A stretch of DNA of 64,000 nucleotides from positions 5,642,001 through 5,706,000 of the forward strand of contig JAXRKN010000038.1 in the NCBI GenBank assembly GCA_038502055.1, written 5' to 3'. Under the pieces are notes generated by a model. That model did not search any database, was not told the origin of the DNA, and saw nothing but the letters and a program-made list of their open reading frames with translations. This document shows, piece by piece, positions 11,178 to 24,100 of this stretch (position 1 is its first letter; the number at the start of each line of letters is the position of its first letter). The translations under genes and the position numbers were made by a program. Source of the stretch: Tanytarsus gracilentus (Eukaryota > Arthropoda > Insecta > Diptera > Chironomidae).

Positions 11178-12155
11178 TTTGGACCTTAATTAATATCAAA
11201 TCTTAAATATATTCACGAAAATTATTTTTCCACTTTTTTGTTTTCTTTTTTTTGTTGTTATCCAATATTTTTTGTTTACATTCAATTTTTTGTCGTTTTC
11301 ACTTTAATTTAGTTATTTTTTGCTTAAACTTTTGAATGACAATAACTTTTAAAGAACGTAAAGAACAAGAGCTAATTATTAACGTTAAAAATTAATTAAT
11401 TAAAAAATTGCTAATTTGAGTCGATATGGCTAAAACACTAGTGACATTAAAACTCACCACACATGTTGAATCTCACCATGCGCACGTGCTTCTAAAAAAA
11501 ATTATTTATAAACTGTGAAAAATTGCATCCTCTAAAATGATTATTGCTTAATATATTGATTTTTGAATGAGATTATTTTTATTTTTCAATAAAATTATAC
11601 ATTTGCTAACACAATTTTTTTTCCAAAAAATGGATGGAATAAAATAAATTTTAAAGTTAAAATATTTCAAAATTTCAAAATTAAAAAATAGACAGAAATG
11701 CATTTTATAATTTAGCCAACTCGAAATCCAAAAAAATTTCATGAGTCATGACGTAGAAAAGTGAATATTTTGCTCCAATTCATTCTCAAAGGAAAATCTA
11801 CACTCTCTGTTTACACGCGGCTTTTATGTAAACGCTTAACTAACCAGCTGTTTGATTGTTTGCTCGAGAAAAAAATTTGCCGGTTTAACGCTTACATGAA
11901 TGCTCACACTTTTTATTTTCCCTCATCGCGCCTCTCTAAAATAAACAATTTAAAATATTTTAGAATTTAAAAATTGAGAATTTCAGTCAGCTTTGAGCAT
12001 CGGTAGAGTCGTGGTCGAAATAAAAAAAAAGCCAGAGACCTGGGAAAAAAATAATAAAAAAATAAATTAAATCACGGCATCGTGCTGTGAAGAGTGAAGT
12101 GCTTCTGTTTAGTCTCATATTTTCCCATGTCAATAGCCCATAACTCAATCAAAAA
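11178..12155. promoter_or_regulatory. Region upstream of RPAIN and Sur, with a possible Sur core promoter
   Basis: Two divergent genes share this 978-bp gap. At 11983-11988 there is an initiator TCAGTC (A at 11985). A GGTCG at 12013-12017 resembles a downstream promoter element but sits one base off the canonical +28 spacing. A transcript starting here would have about 170 nt of 5' UTR before the proposed Sur ATG. Otherwise the region is AT-rich, with no supported coding sequence. Confidence 0.35.
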
Positions 12156-15100
12156 ATGATTGGTGTGAACTTTTCTATTGCATTAGCAGCATCACTCAAC
12201 ATATTAGTCAATACAATTTGCGCAATTTTTTTATTGAAATCGGTTCCCTTAACGGAAATTAAGTAAATCAATTATTTTGTAATTAGTATAATGATTACGT
12301 CATTATTTCTCACGATTAAATTTCATTGGGAAATTGGAGCCTGTGCTAAATTAATCCGATGTTTGTTTATTTATTTTACTACTCACTTCCTCTCGCTATC
12401 TGAGGAAAAATCCTAAGAAAGCGAGATTGGAGGTGACTGCTATAGGCCATTAATATAAATACCTCGAAAGTGAGCTTACGGCTGTGAAAACAAACATTTG
12501 AAACGAGAAAAAAAAGTTGTATCCGCACTAATGCTGGCGTTTGATGGTCCGATAAAATCCAAATTATACATCAGACTAATTTATTAATTGCTATCGACTT
12601 TGCTAACATGTCAATTGACAGTTTGTATTTGCGTGCGTAAATAAAATCAATTGTGCCACGCGTGATAGTGTTGAGGTTATTTACAGATAGCGAAGGCAAT
12701 TTAAATTTTATTATTGCCCATCATGTCCACTCCATTTGACAATTCCGCATTATTTGCATAGCATAAAAATAAATGCGCGAAATGTATGGGAATAAAATCA
12801 AAGAAATCTCCAAGCTGATCTCGAATGCAAGATGAAAGCATTTTTAAATAATTAAACGAGAGAATTTTCTGTTTACATTCAATGCCAATATTTTTCCAAT
12901 TTTTTCTTCTTCCTTGTCTTTCTCTCTCAGCTAGCTTTAAATTTTCTCTCTCACACAAATACATTCGTATGTGAGGTGCGAAAATAATTAGATTTATATA
13001 CAATCTCCGCACGTGCTTCTAAGAAAATCTCTTTATATATTTTTTTATGTGTTTTTCATCGTTCACCGATATTCACGAAATGATGAATTTGCGATATTAT
13101 CAATCAAATGGGTGTTAAATTGAAAAGTGATGTTTTTTGATTGCGAATAAATCTCATCAAGATAAGCGGGAATTTTTTGAATGATTTTTAACCTTTAAAA
13201 AATACATCACGTATTTATGCTGATTTCTCAGCAAGATGTGAACGACAATAAAATTTATTGCTTCATATCATCCAACACCTTATCAATGAATTCCGATGAA
13301 CTGTCAAGCAAATATAAAACAAAACGAGCAATTTCTATTTAGAGGAATTTTGCAAGAGACAATGATGCGCATCATTAGCAGTCGAACGATAAATGTGCTT
13401 AGCTTAGCATAATTTCCCTGTGTGTTCATTTCGTCAACAATTTCATTGAAATTTTCGTATGTTTGTGAATTTTCACATGCTCAATGTTCATCGAGACAGT
13501 GAATTTAAATACAATTATATGTAATGTGATTTTATTTTTCTGCTTTGAAAAATTTAACTCTTAAAAATTCAATTTATAAAAATTTAAACGGATTTATTTG
13601 ATTTTATTTTCAACTAAATTGTTGTGCAACAGCTTTCGCAAAATATTCCACATTTATAAATAAGTGAATCTCAATCATCATCAAGCGCAGCGATCGGACA
13701 ACACGCACAGGACTCATTCACATTGAAATTTTATGAGCGACCATTTGACCCGAATAGCAAATTGATTTCTCGACAGAAAATTGATTGTCATCGACAGTCG
13801 CACACATGTTACGAGCAGAGAAAAAAATTATTTCCATTGTCCTTTCACGATTTAGTCCGTAAACTATTTTCGCATATTTTGTTTGCAATCCTCACTTTAA
13901 CTCTTTTTCTTCTCTCTTATAGGACATTATTGCGCTTCCATAATTTACGAGCTGTAATTTTGATTGTTCTTTGTATGATAGCAGCTTGTGAAATAAGTGT
14001 TGCTTATTTATTGATGACACATACAAATGATGAAGCATCGTCTTCGTATGAGACAATAAGTGCTCTAGCCTTCTTCGTATCAATCATTTCTACAGCAATT
14101 TTACTCCGGCTGATAGAAGTTCGAAAGAGTCACTCAGGTGAGGATGATTTAATGGACACTATTTTTTTACTTCTTTTCATTCGACACGTGCGTGGTCGTA
14201 ATTGGTAGTACAATTGACATGGCTTAGCGTGACAGTTTCATGAATGCTCGTAAATTGGTTTTTCCTCACATGTGTGGGTTGTGTGATAGTTAATGGATAC
14301 CAATAGCAATTAATATTCATGTTCGCGATACAATGTGAAAAGCCATAAATTTTACTTTCGCGGAATTTTTGTCAATTTTTAAAAAATAATTTTTAAATTT
14401 CTTCTTTTTATTCCAGCTATAAAATGGATTTACATTATCGCTGTATCAGGTAAAAGCACTTATTTCATTTGACAGACTTAAATGGCACGCAAAAGTGTCA
14501 AAACAACTTTTTTTTCTCATCTCAGAAATCTTCTTGACCATCTTGAGAGGCTTCAAATGGACGAATGTGCAAAGTGTCAACGATGTGACAAGTTTAAATT
14601 TCGCCGTACAAACTGGACTTTTATTCTTCTCCTTCGCACTCACCGCAACTGACATCTCGACCATTTATTTCGAAGTTAGTTGAATTTAAAAAAAAATGAA
14701 ATTCTTGAAAGGATTTTCATTTTTGGGGTGGAGTGAAAAATGTTTTCCTCCGTCAAGATTGCGTCGTCCGCTTATCACAAACGTTCCAAATGTCAGAGAG
14801 GAAAATTATTAATGGCTTTTAATTATGAAAACCAAAATGAAAATTTGCATTCGAATTAAGTTTTCGAGAATTTATTAAAAACAATTGAAGTAAAATTGCC
14901 AATTAAAATATCCGCCGAAAACAATGCGAGTGCAGTCAAATGCATTCTATTAAATTATGATTGTTCTCTTTTTGGCTGTGAAATCAAAAGCTCGCACGCG
15001 AATAATTCACAGTTGAGAGAAATTTATTGATTTGACTTTTCACATTCAGTTTTTTTTGTTCGCAGAGCTCTTTATTGATAACATCAAAATCATGCGATCC

Positions 15101-18100
15101 CACCCTCCTTTCACGCGAAAATGTCACATATAAAAGTCCATATTCAACTTTTCTGTCTAAAATGACTTTTTGGTGGCTTTTACCACTGCTCTGCAAAGGA
15201 TTTTTGAAGCCTCTAGAGATTGGCGATTTGGGAAATTTAGCCGAAAAGGAAACAAGTCGTTACCACTATGATCAGTTCCTGTTTATTTACAAAGCCAAAA
15301 AGGTATGTGATAGTGTATGAATTTCGTGGTCATTTGTAATCCGATTTAGTGAATGTGATACAAAAATATTTTCAAAGTACATTTTGAGTTGAAAGTGGTC
15401 AGTTAGTCATAAGTAGATTAAAAGTTTTTGAGTCGAAGTTAATGTTTAATATGATACGAAGGCTCGAGGCCACGCGATGATAATAAAGCATGAGTTAATG
15501 TCTGGTCATGAATCATCGTCAAAGTAGCTCAAAAGCACTCGCTGGGATGAATGAAAGCGAGTACAGGAAGAAGATGTGATAAATTGTAGTTGAGTTAATT
15601 TCATGTAACACAATTGCATTTCCTTTCATTCTGCGAAATGGCTTGATAAAAGTTTCATGAAATTTTTATGCGTTTTTGACAGAATTAAATTTTTAGTTCC
15701 TGCTTCATAAAAAATTCTAAAATAAGTTTTTCGAAAAAGCATAAAATATTTCATTCTGTTGTTTATTTTTTCAGCTCACATTTTTATCTCTCTAAAAATT
15801 TTGAGCTTTTATTTATTCAAAGCTCGTTTCTCACTTCTTCACTTTTCGAAAGGATGTTCAGCACATGAGATGACGGCGGCGGAAGCGACAAGAGAATTCT
15901 CATGCAACTGTTGTTGTTTTTTAAATTTTTGCTATTTCCTCACTCATTGTTTTCCTTTCATTTCTGTGGCTTTTTCGAGCATCAACACCATTGCCATAAC
16001 AACATCATTGCCTATCTAAATTTTTCTCTACATGTGCCGCAAATAAATTTCATCCAAATTTTGCTTCTTTGATTTGGCAAACGAGTGCGATTATGAAAGT
16101 TGTGCAACGACGATGATGACGGTAATAATGATGATGGAACATTCTGCATGTGAAATTAAGAGATTTTTAAAGAGCTTACAAAGTCATTTTCATTTGTTTT
16201 ATGCAGGAGTGCAACTTGTTGTGTTATGATTCAAATATGACTCTCGAGTGAAAAAGTTGATTGTGATGCACACAAAAATATTTTCTAGATCATGATGAAC
16301 TTTCTCATGTACAATTTTCCTTATGTTGCTTTACATTTAATTTTCTTTTTTTCAGGGTAGCAACAAAACCAAGGGCAACATGCACTCACCACTATGGATG
16401 TGCTATGTTAAAAGTTGCTGGAAAATTTTCATCATCAGTGGCATATTTAAATTATTCGGTGATTTATGTGGCCTCATTGGTCCACTGTCGATTCCATATA
16501 TTGTCGATTTTATAAATTTACAAACACTACAACATGAAAATGCATCAGGTGCGATCGATGAAATGCCAGTCGCTGCTCATAATTTCCATAATGACACATC
16601 AAACATTGTAAGGACAATAAATAATCGACAAAGCAGTGTTGGATGGCTGGAATTTGTCGAGAATGGATGGATAATGTCGTGCCTTGTGTTAATTTCATTT
16701 TTAATGCAAGGAACTTTTTCGCAAGCGTCGACTAACTTAGTGAATATGGAAGGAATTAAGATTAAAAATGCATTACAAGGATTAATTTATCGCAAGATGC
16801 TCTTGTTGAATGTCAGCTGCTGTTTCGCAAGTGAGACGAAAAGAGAGGATGAAAATTGCATTAAGAAAGGCGAAAAAGGGGATGAGAAGAATGTGAGCGC
16901 AGAAGAGGACGTTAATAATCCGGGAACAATAACGAATTTAATGTCCGAGGATTCACTTAACGTTATGTCATTTTTCTGGATTGCTCACTATGTGTGGTCG
17001 ATTCCACTGAAGGTTCGTAATTGAATATCTGCATGTGACATAAATTGTGAGGTGTTATATGAATTGACTTTTACGACACTTTAATTGTCTCACGATAAAA
17101 GTCATTAACAAACAACTTTTTCTCTCTTCAATTATCTGCTCGACAATATATTTAATGGCCTTTTTTCTTTTGTCCTTTTCATGCAGATAGCAATCGTTGT
17201 CTACTTTCTGTATTTAAAACTGGGTGTTAGCTCTTTAATTGGATCTACGGTCACAATTATTCTAATGGTGCCTTTGCAATTCTTGTGCGGTCGAAATATG
17301 TCACGCAACTCTGAACACGGAGCGGTAAGTGAAAGAATTTATTTTTGCCCTTGTAGCAGTTGAACCCTTGATATTGTTTTGTATAACCCACAAAAAAAAT
17401 TCATTCCTCGATCATTCATGTAAACGGACATAACAGCGGAGATGACGTGGGCAGTGAATAATGAAAAATTACTAAATGGATAAAAAAAATTCTTCACTTT
17501 TCGCTCGAATGAGAAATTTATTAAATTCCCATTGGACGTCCATCTAACAATTTAGAGTTCAACTTTAGCAGAATTGTGCTTCGCTTTGAAAAGAGATTTT
17601 AATTTTCATTCCGTTTAAAAACTTTCACAATTAATTTTTCTGCGTATTTTTCTCATCTCTTTTTGCTGTTTTATCATTTCTGAATGCATATTTCTCCCCT
17701 CTCTCATTTAAATTTTTTTCTCTAAAATCTAGAAAGAACTTTTTTTTTGTTGCTATGCACAAGAGATGTAATTTGTGAATAGAGGAAATATAAAATGTAA
17801 TTAATTTTTTCATTTTTTTCTCTCTTCATCATAACTTTTTTTTATTCAACAGAAAAGAAGCGATGAGCGCTTGAAAAAAATTCGTGAAATATTTTTGCGA
17901 ATAAAGCTCATTAAGTTGAATGCTTGGGAGGAGATTTTCATAGAAAAAATTGCTGAGTGTCGGAGAAGAGAATTGCGTTATTTAAATATTGATGCCTTTT
18001 ATTGGACTTTGATGAGTAAGTAAAACTTTGTCATGATGCCATCTCACTTTTATACAAACATTTTTTTCGCCCGTGTTGCTCGCGGCAACTTTTTTTTTCG

Positions 18101-21100
18101 TTATCGTCACTTTGCGAAGTTTCAATAGATTTTAAGATGGAAAGTTCACTCGTGAGCGTAAAAAAGTAGCACCTTTAAAGTCTTACGGCAAATCTGTGTT
18201 TTTAAGCTTTCAATATGTTCGAAAAAAAGTTGTGCAACCTTTCAAGATGCAATCGAAGCAGGAGAGAAAAAAATTACTTTTTGACATATTTTGTGGGTTG
18301 AATCTCGATGCATGTGCTTAAAAATACTTTTCTGATTTATGTCGGTTTATCAAGAAAATATTTTTTTGAAATTAATCACTTTCATGATTGAAAACTTATT
18401 GAATTAAAGTCCTTTGAAGTCATAAACATATTTTTATATGATAGATAGCAACTAAAATCGAAATTATGAAGAGCATGAATTAATTCATTAATTCTCAAAT
18501 AGCTTAAATTTGTTTAAAAAATAAAAGGATTAAAATGCTTTTCAATGAAACTCTCGAAATGTTTCGCACACATTACATATGTTACCAAGCTAATTAAGAA
18601 GAGCTTATAATATTTCCCAAAAACTTTCACAAGCTTAGAAAAAATTTCTTCAATATATCGAACGAGAGAGAGAGAGAAAAAAATCCTGTTTTAATTGTCT
18701 GAGCGAAAGGCAAACAAAAATGAATTTTAATTACCACCACAGTCCACAGTGTTGTCTATGACAGAGATTAATGCTTTAACAAGTCGCGATAATCAGCGTG
18801 TATAGTAAATGAAACGTCGCTCACGCACTTGTCGCTCTTTTCACGCTTTTTGTTTATCCTACACAATGAAAGCTCCCAAACAACCACTGTGGATGAGCCT
18901 CGCAAAGTAAATAAAATCATCGCGAATGTTCACAATTATGCCAAATAGAGTGAAACAGAAATTGTTGTTAATTGTTTTTATGTTAATTAATTTTTTCTCT
19001 CTTTACCCTCGTCTCACTCTCACTCGCCCGTTAAAAAGGACCGGCAGCTATTTTATGAGAATTTCGAGGTTCACAAAAACTGAACGAGAGATTTAAAAGT
19101 TTTAATTTTATATTTTCAGCTTTCCTGACACACATTTCAAGTATCCTCATAACGATCGTAACATTTGCTGCTTACACAATGATAAATGATGAGAGCATTG
19201 AATTTAATTCGAGCAATGTCTTTACAGCTCTGGCACTCTTTAATCAATTAACGGTTCCATTGTTTATTTTCCCAATTACAATTCCAATCATAATTAGCAG
19301 TTTAATTAGTACACGAAGAATTGAGCGCTTTTTATCGCAGCCCGAAATCGAGAAGGAATTTGAGGGTGTTAAGCACATGGCGCGTGTGCTTTGTAAAAAT
19401 AACGATTCGCTTGATGACGATCAAAAATCGAATAATGGAGATGAGGGTGGTGGCGATGATGCGAGGGAGTTGAGCGTTGGCTCGAAGCTCCAGGAGCATA
19501 AGATTAATGAAAAATTATTCCGAATACAACAAGACACAATTGATGAGGAGGAAGCAGCGGAGGAAAAATTATCGCCGGAAATTAAAATAAATCTCGACAC
19601 TAATGAGAGGAGCTTTAATGTTCATGGCACCGTTGCCGCAATCAAAGAGGAGAATGAGGATGAAAATGAGTGCCAAGTGAGGCCAAAAAGTGATTTAATG
19701 ACATCGAGCGATGAGATTAAATCGCTCGATGATGAAGTTGTGGTTTTAAGAAATAAAAACAATCGCACGAAATTAAAGAAACAAAATCAATTGAGCGAAA
19801 GCATGCGGAGTGAAAGGAATCGATTAAGATCAACAAAAGTGATTGAGAAATGTAAGAAGGAGCCGGGTAAAATTCATAGGCTGCCATCCTTTCGAGTGCC
19901 CGATGGGATAGCAATTTGCATTAACAGTGCCAAATTCTCATGGGATGGCAAACAAAATTCTAAAATGTTGGAAATTGAAAACTTGTCGATTCCTTTGGGT
20001 AATACTGCCTCTCTTAATTTTAATAGCAACAAATTAATTGGAAATTTTCTCTCTATCTTTCCTCTCATCATTTTGCAATCATTCCTAAAATCCCCTTAGG
20101 AGTTTTGACGGTAATTGTTGGCAAGAGTGGAAGCGGAAAATCTTCAATTGTCGGCGCTGTGCTAAAGGAAATGCAAATTCATTCGGGGACTATCGAGTGG
20201 AACAAGTGAGATAAATGATTTCAATTTTGTTAATGTGAAGATGGCTTTTTTCAATATGGTAGATCCACACTTATGAATGATTAGGGCTGAAGTAAAAATT
20301 GAAGATTTAAAAATATTTTTTCTAACTCTATACAAAAAAATTGATTCGTTAAAAATCCAATCTCTTTTTTACCCTTTTAAAATTCACAGATATGCAACAA
20401 TTGCTTACTCAGCGCAACAGCCATTCCTCCAGAACACAACAATTCGAGATAATATCCTGTTTGGGGAGTCGTATCATCCTAAAAGATACGAAAAAACAAT
20501 CGAGACATGTGCACTGAAAGCAGACATCGAGTCAATGCCTAACGGCGATCTCACACAGGTGGGCGAGAGAGGACATAACCTGTCGGGTGGACAAAAAATG
20601 AGAATCTCTCTAGCGAGAGCTTTTTATTCGCCAGCTAATGTTATCATTCTGGTAATTTGGTTTCAAAAAAGATTAAATTAATTAACCTTTTTCGGTTTGA
20701 AGTGTTGAGAGGGTGGACATTAATTAAATTCACTTGAACCTCACGGGAGTTTTTTTTAATTAATTAGGACGATGCATTTTCATCGTTGGATAATGAAGTG
20801 GTTAGTGAACTTTTCGAGAAGTGCATTAAGCGAGGACTGTCAAAATACAAACGCACCATTATACTTGTAACCCAAAAGACTCAATTAGTTTACAGTGCTG
20901 ATTATGTAAGCCATACTTTTTCTATTTTCTACCATATACATTTAGTTTTAATTAATTTTCATAAAAGTGCTCGCTTCCATAAAAAGAGTAGTAAAATAAT
21001 ATTTTTATGCTTGCAATGTATCATTAACATGCATGTGATGATGCTGCGTGTAGCCTTTAGCATAAATTTTATGTGAAATTTAATTTATTTTTATTTCCTC

Positions 21101-24100
21101 TCTTTTTCGTGTCATGAAGTTAATAGCAATGGAAAATATGAAGGTGAGGAGTGCCGGCACAATAAAAGTAATTAAGGATGTCGATCCTAGCTTGGTTGGC
21201 GAGTGGGATGCTGCGATAGCGAAAGAAAATGCGAAGGAAAAGTAAAAATTGAAAACTAGCAATTTTCTTTAAATGATTTTAAGTAAAATATTTTTCATAG
21301 TGCGGGTGGGCGGAATGCCAAAGAGCGTTGGAAGCTTTTTAAGAATATTTCACGGTTCGGAATATTGCAGCAGCAACAAAACCAGCCGATTTCAACGGAA
21401 GAGGATAATTTATCTTCGGTAAGTAGCTTTTAATTGATATTTTATAGAGCACGCTGTGAGCTTTCACAGTGCTGAGGTGAAATTAAGTTACTTCATAAAT
21501 CCAGTCGGCAGCTCCAGCCAATTTGATAACCATCGACTCTCGCTTTAAAGATAAATCAACGTGACACCTACCGATGGAATTAAATTATCATTTTCTCACT
21601 CCCACACAGCACGGCTCTCTTTACAATCCATTCAAAAGAACATCGGGTGGCTTTTTTGGTTCACGCTTATGGTCAGATCTTGCACTGCCGATGGACGAAT
21701 GCAATGACAGTGATTTTGACTTTCCAATCTTGAGGAAAAAGAATGACAATGAAAAAGTTCTTCGAGTTACTTCCCTTCAGCCGAATGCCACGCAAAAAAT
21801 TAAGCAACCATTGGCCAGGCACATTTCATCGCCGACGCGCTTTAATTATAGCATGAAAGTCAAAGCTGACAACAATCGTATGTCGGACACCTCATTTGGC
21901 AGCAAAGTGAGCTTTCGGGGATTTATCAGACGAATGTCGGAACGTCGTCGAAAGCCAACAGGCGATTCCGATTACATGCGAGAAAGAAGAAGAGCTGGTG
22001 TCAATGCCGCAAGACAAGCACTTTCAATCAGGTTAAATTTCATGAAAATTGACTCCAAATTGTCTTATATTGATCTCATTTTTGAATTCTTCATTTTTCA
22101 CATGTGTGCTTGCAAAAATAATAACATTGTGGCCTTGTCAATCTCAACTGCTGTTATGACTACGCAAATATCATACAGGAGCATCAACGAAGAAGAAGTC
22201 ATAAATAACTCGTTCGAGGAACGTGATGAAAATGAGGATCGCGTGGTTTCATTCATATCCAAGTGCAGTGAAGAGTCAGACGATGACGCAAGTGTCAGTG
22301 AGTTTTCTTTTAAAGCTTTTTTAAATCTAAAATTTCTGAAAGCTTTAAAAACGTTTTTATTTTCTCTCTTTCTAAATTGTAAGACCTTGACGAGGATGGA
22401 AATGAATTAAATCGATTAAAGTCCGATGAGGAGCGAAAATATGGCAAAATTCCAGCAAGAATTTATTTGCTTTATTTGAGGGCATGTGGAACGGTCACAT
22501 TAGTTGTATTCTTTATGAGCACATTATTATGGCAGGCGCTGAAGGTTTATACCGACGTCTGGCTCCGCAAGTGGACTGACGATGGTGACACCGCTGATGT
22601 ATGTGTGCCATTAAAAATTCTCTTTTTCTCACTCACGCTTTTGTCCTTTTCAAGCACGCCACAGCTTTTACCATAATTGTTATCCGACTAAGAAAAAATA
22701 ATTATTTTAAGCGAAAGAATTTTCTTTGCAATTTAAACAAAAAAGAGAAAAATCCTTTAATGTTTTTAAATGAAATGATTTTTCTTTGTGGATTTAAAAC
22801 TTCATCCACGATTCAGTGGCTAGAAATTTCTCATAGTTTGCGATACAATGACTTTTCTCTCTCATTTTTTATAGGTCAAATACTATTTTAATGTTTATTC
22901 TGCACTCTCCGCATTATGCATATTTTTTGCGCTCATCGCAACGCCATCAGCACAAATTGCGGGAAACAATTCGCGCAAAAGTCTTCACGAGAAATTAGTG
23001 GACGCAGTCATGCACAATCCCATTGACTTTTTTCAATCGACACCTTTCGGTCGCATCATAAACCGGTTCAGTTTCGACATGGGAATTATTGATAAGGTAA
23101 ATTTAGTGCACTCACTCCATTAAATCATGTCTCACATGCCTAAATTTTGCAGAAAATTGCCACAACCAGTCAACGACTATTACAATTTATTCTGCTGTGC
23201 TCATGTGCAGTTCTAATTAATGCCGCCATAAATAAATGGTTCATTCCGCTTACAATTCCAATATTGGTTATTTATTATTTCGTACAAAAGTTCTATAGGG
23301 AGTCAACAAGGTATGTATAATATGCATGCTATGAATCACGTCATCCAACCAAAGAAAAAAAATCCGAAACATTTTCCATTACTCTTAACGTGAATAAGAG
23401 ACGACCGTAAATTATTTTAAATGACTCAATTTTAATTTTCTTGCACTAAATCTTCGACATTTCTTTTTTCATTTCAATTTTCTTCAGAGAATTGCAGAGA
23501 ATCGAGAGCATTTCAAACGCTCCAGTTTTTTCTCATTTTTCCGGTAAGTAACACAATTAATTTATGTCCTCAATATCTAACGTGTCAGAGCTGCGAATGA
23601 TATTTGGATATTATTTAAAATATAAGAAAATCGCAACAATTTCTTTTATTTTTTTCGCAGAGACATTTTTGGGGTTGACTACCATCAGAGCGTACAATCA
23701 GGAGTCAAGATTTATGGAAATGCTCTTTAAGCGAATGGAAGAGAATAATGTGTCATTTGTAATTTTAAACTGCTCAAATCGTTGGCTTGGAATTGCACTG
23801 GTGAGAGATTTTTAGATTTTCTCTCCCCTCATTTTTAACCCTAACTGTCTCAAATTATTTGCATTTTCTATCCATTTTACTGCTTTTTATTGTTTCGTCG
23901 AGAAAAAAAGCTTTTAAATTTAACATAAAAAAGCACTGCTGGGTTTTCATAATGATGCCACGTTGTTGGCAATTTAAATTACAATATTTGCTTTGAGGGA
24001 GTTCAAGGCCAATCATCTCACTCGAGCGAGTTTAATCCTGTGATGAGAAACATCACGTTCAAAAATCATTGCAAATATCATATAACATGAGAGGTTGAGC

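Noticed and set aside
13654..13735. TATAAATA near 13654 followed by an ATG near 13733 as a possible Sur start
   Set aside because: The ATG is out of frame with the TMD0 exon and opens a ten-codon frame. The in-frame sequence has no ATG, so an upstream exon fits better.
18660..18680. GA dinucleotide run in a Sur intron
   Set aside because: An ordinary short microsatellite. Similar GAGAGA/TCTCTC patches occur throughout the window.
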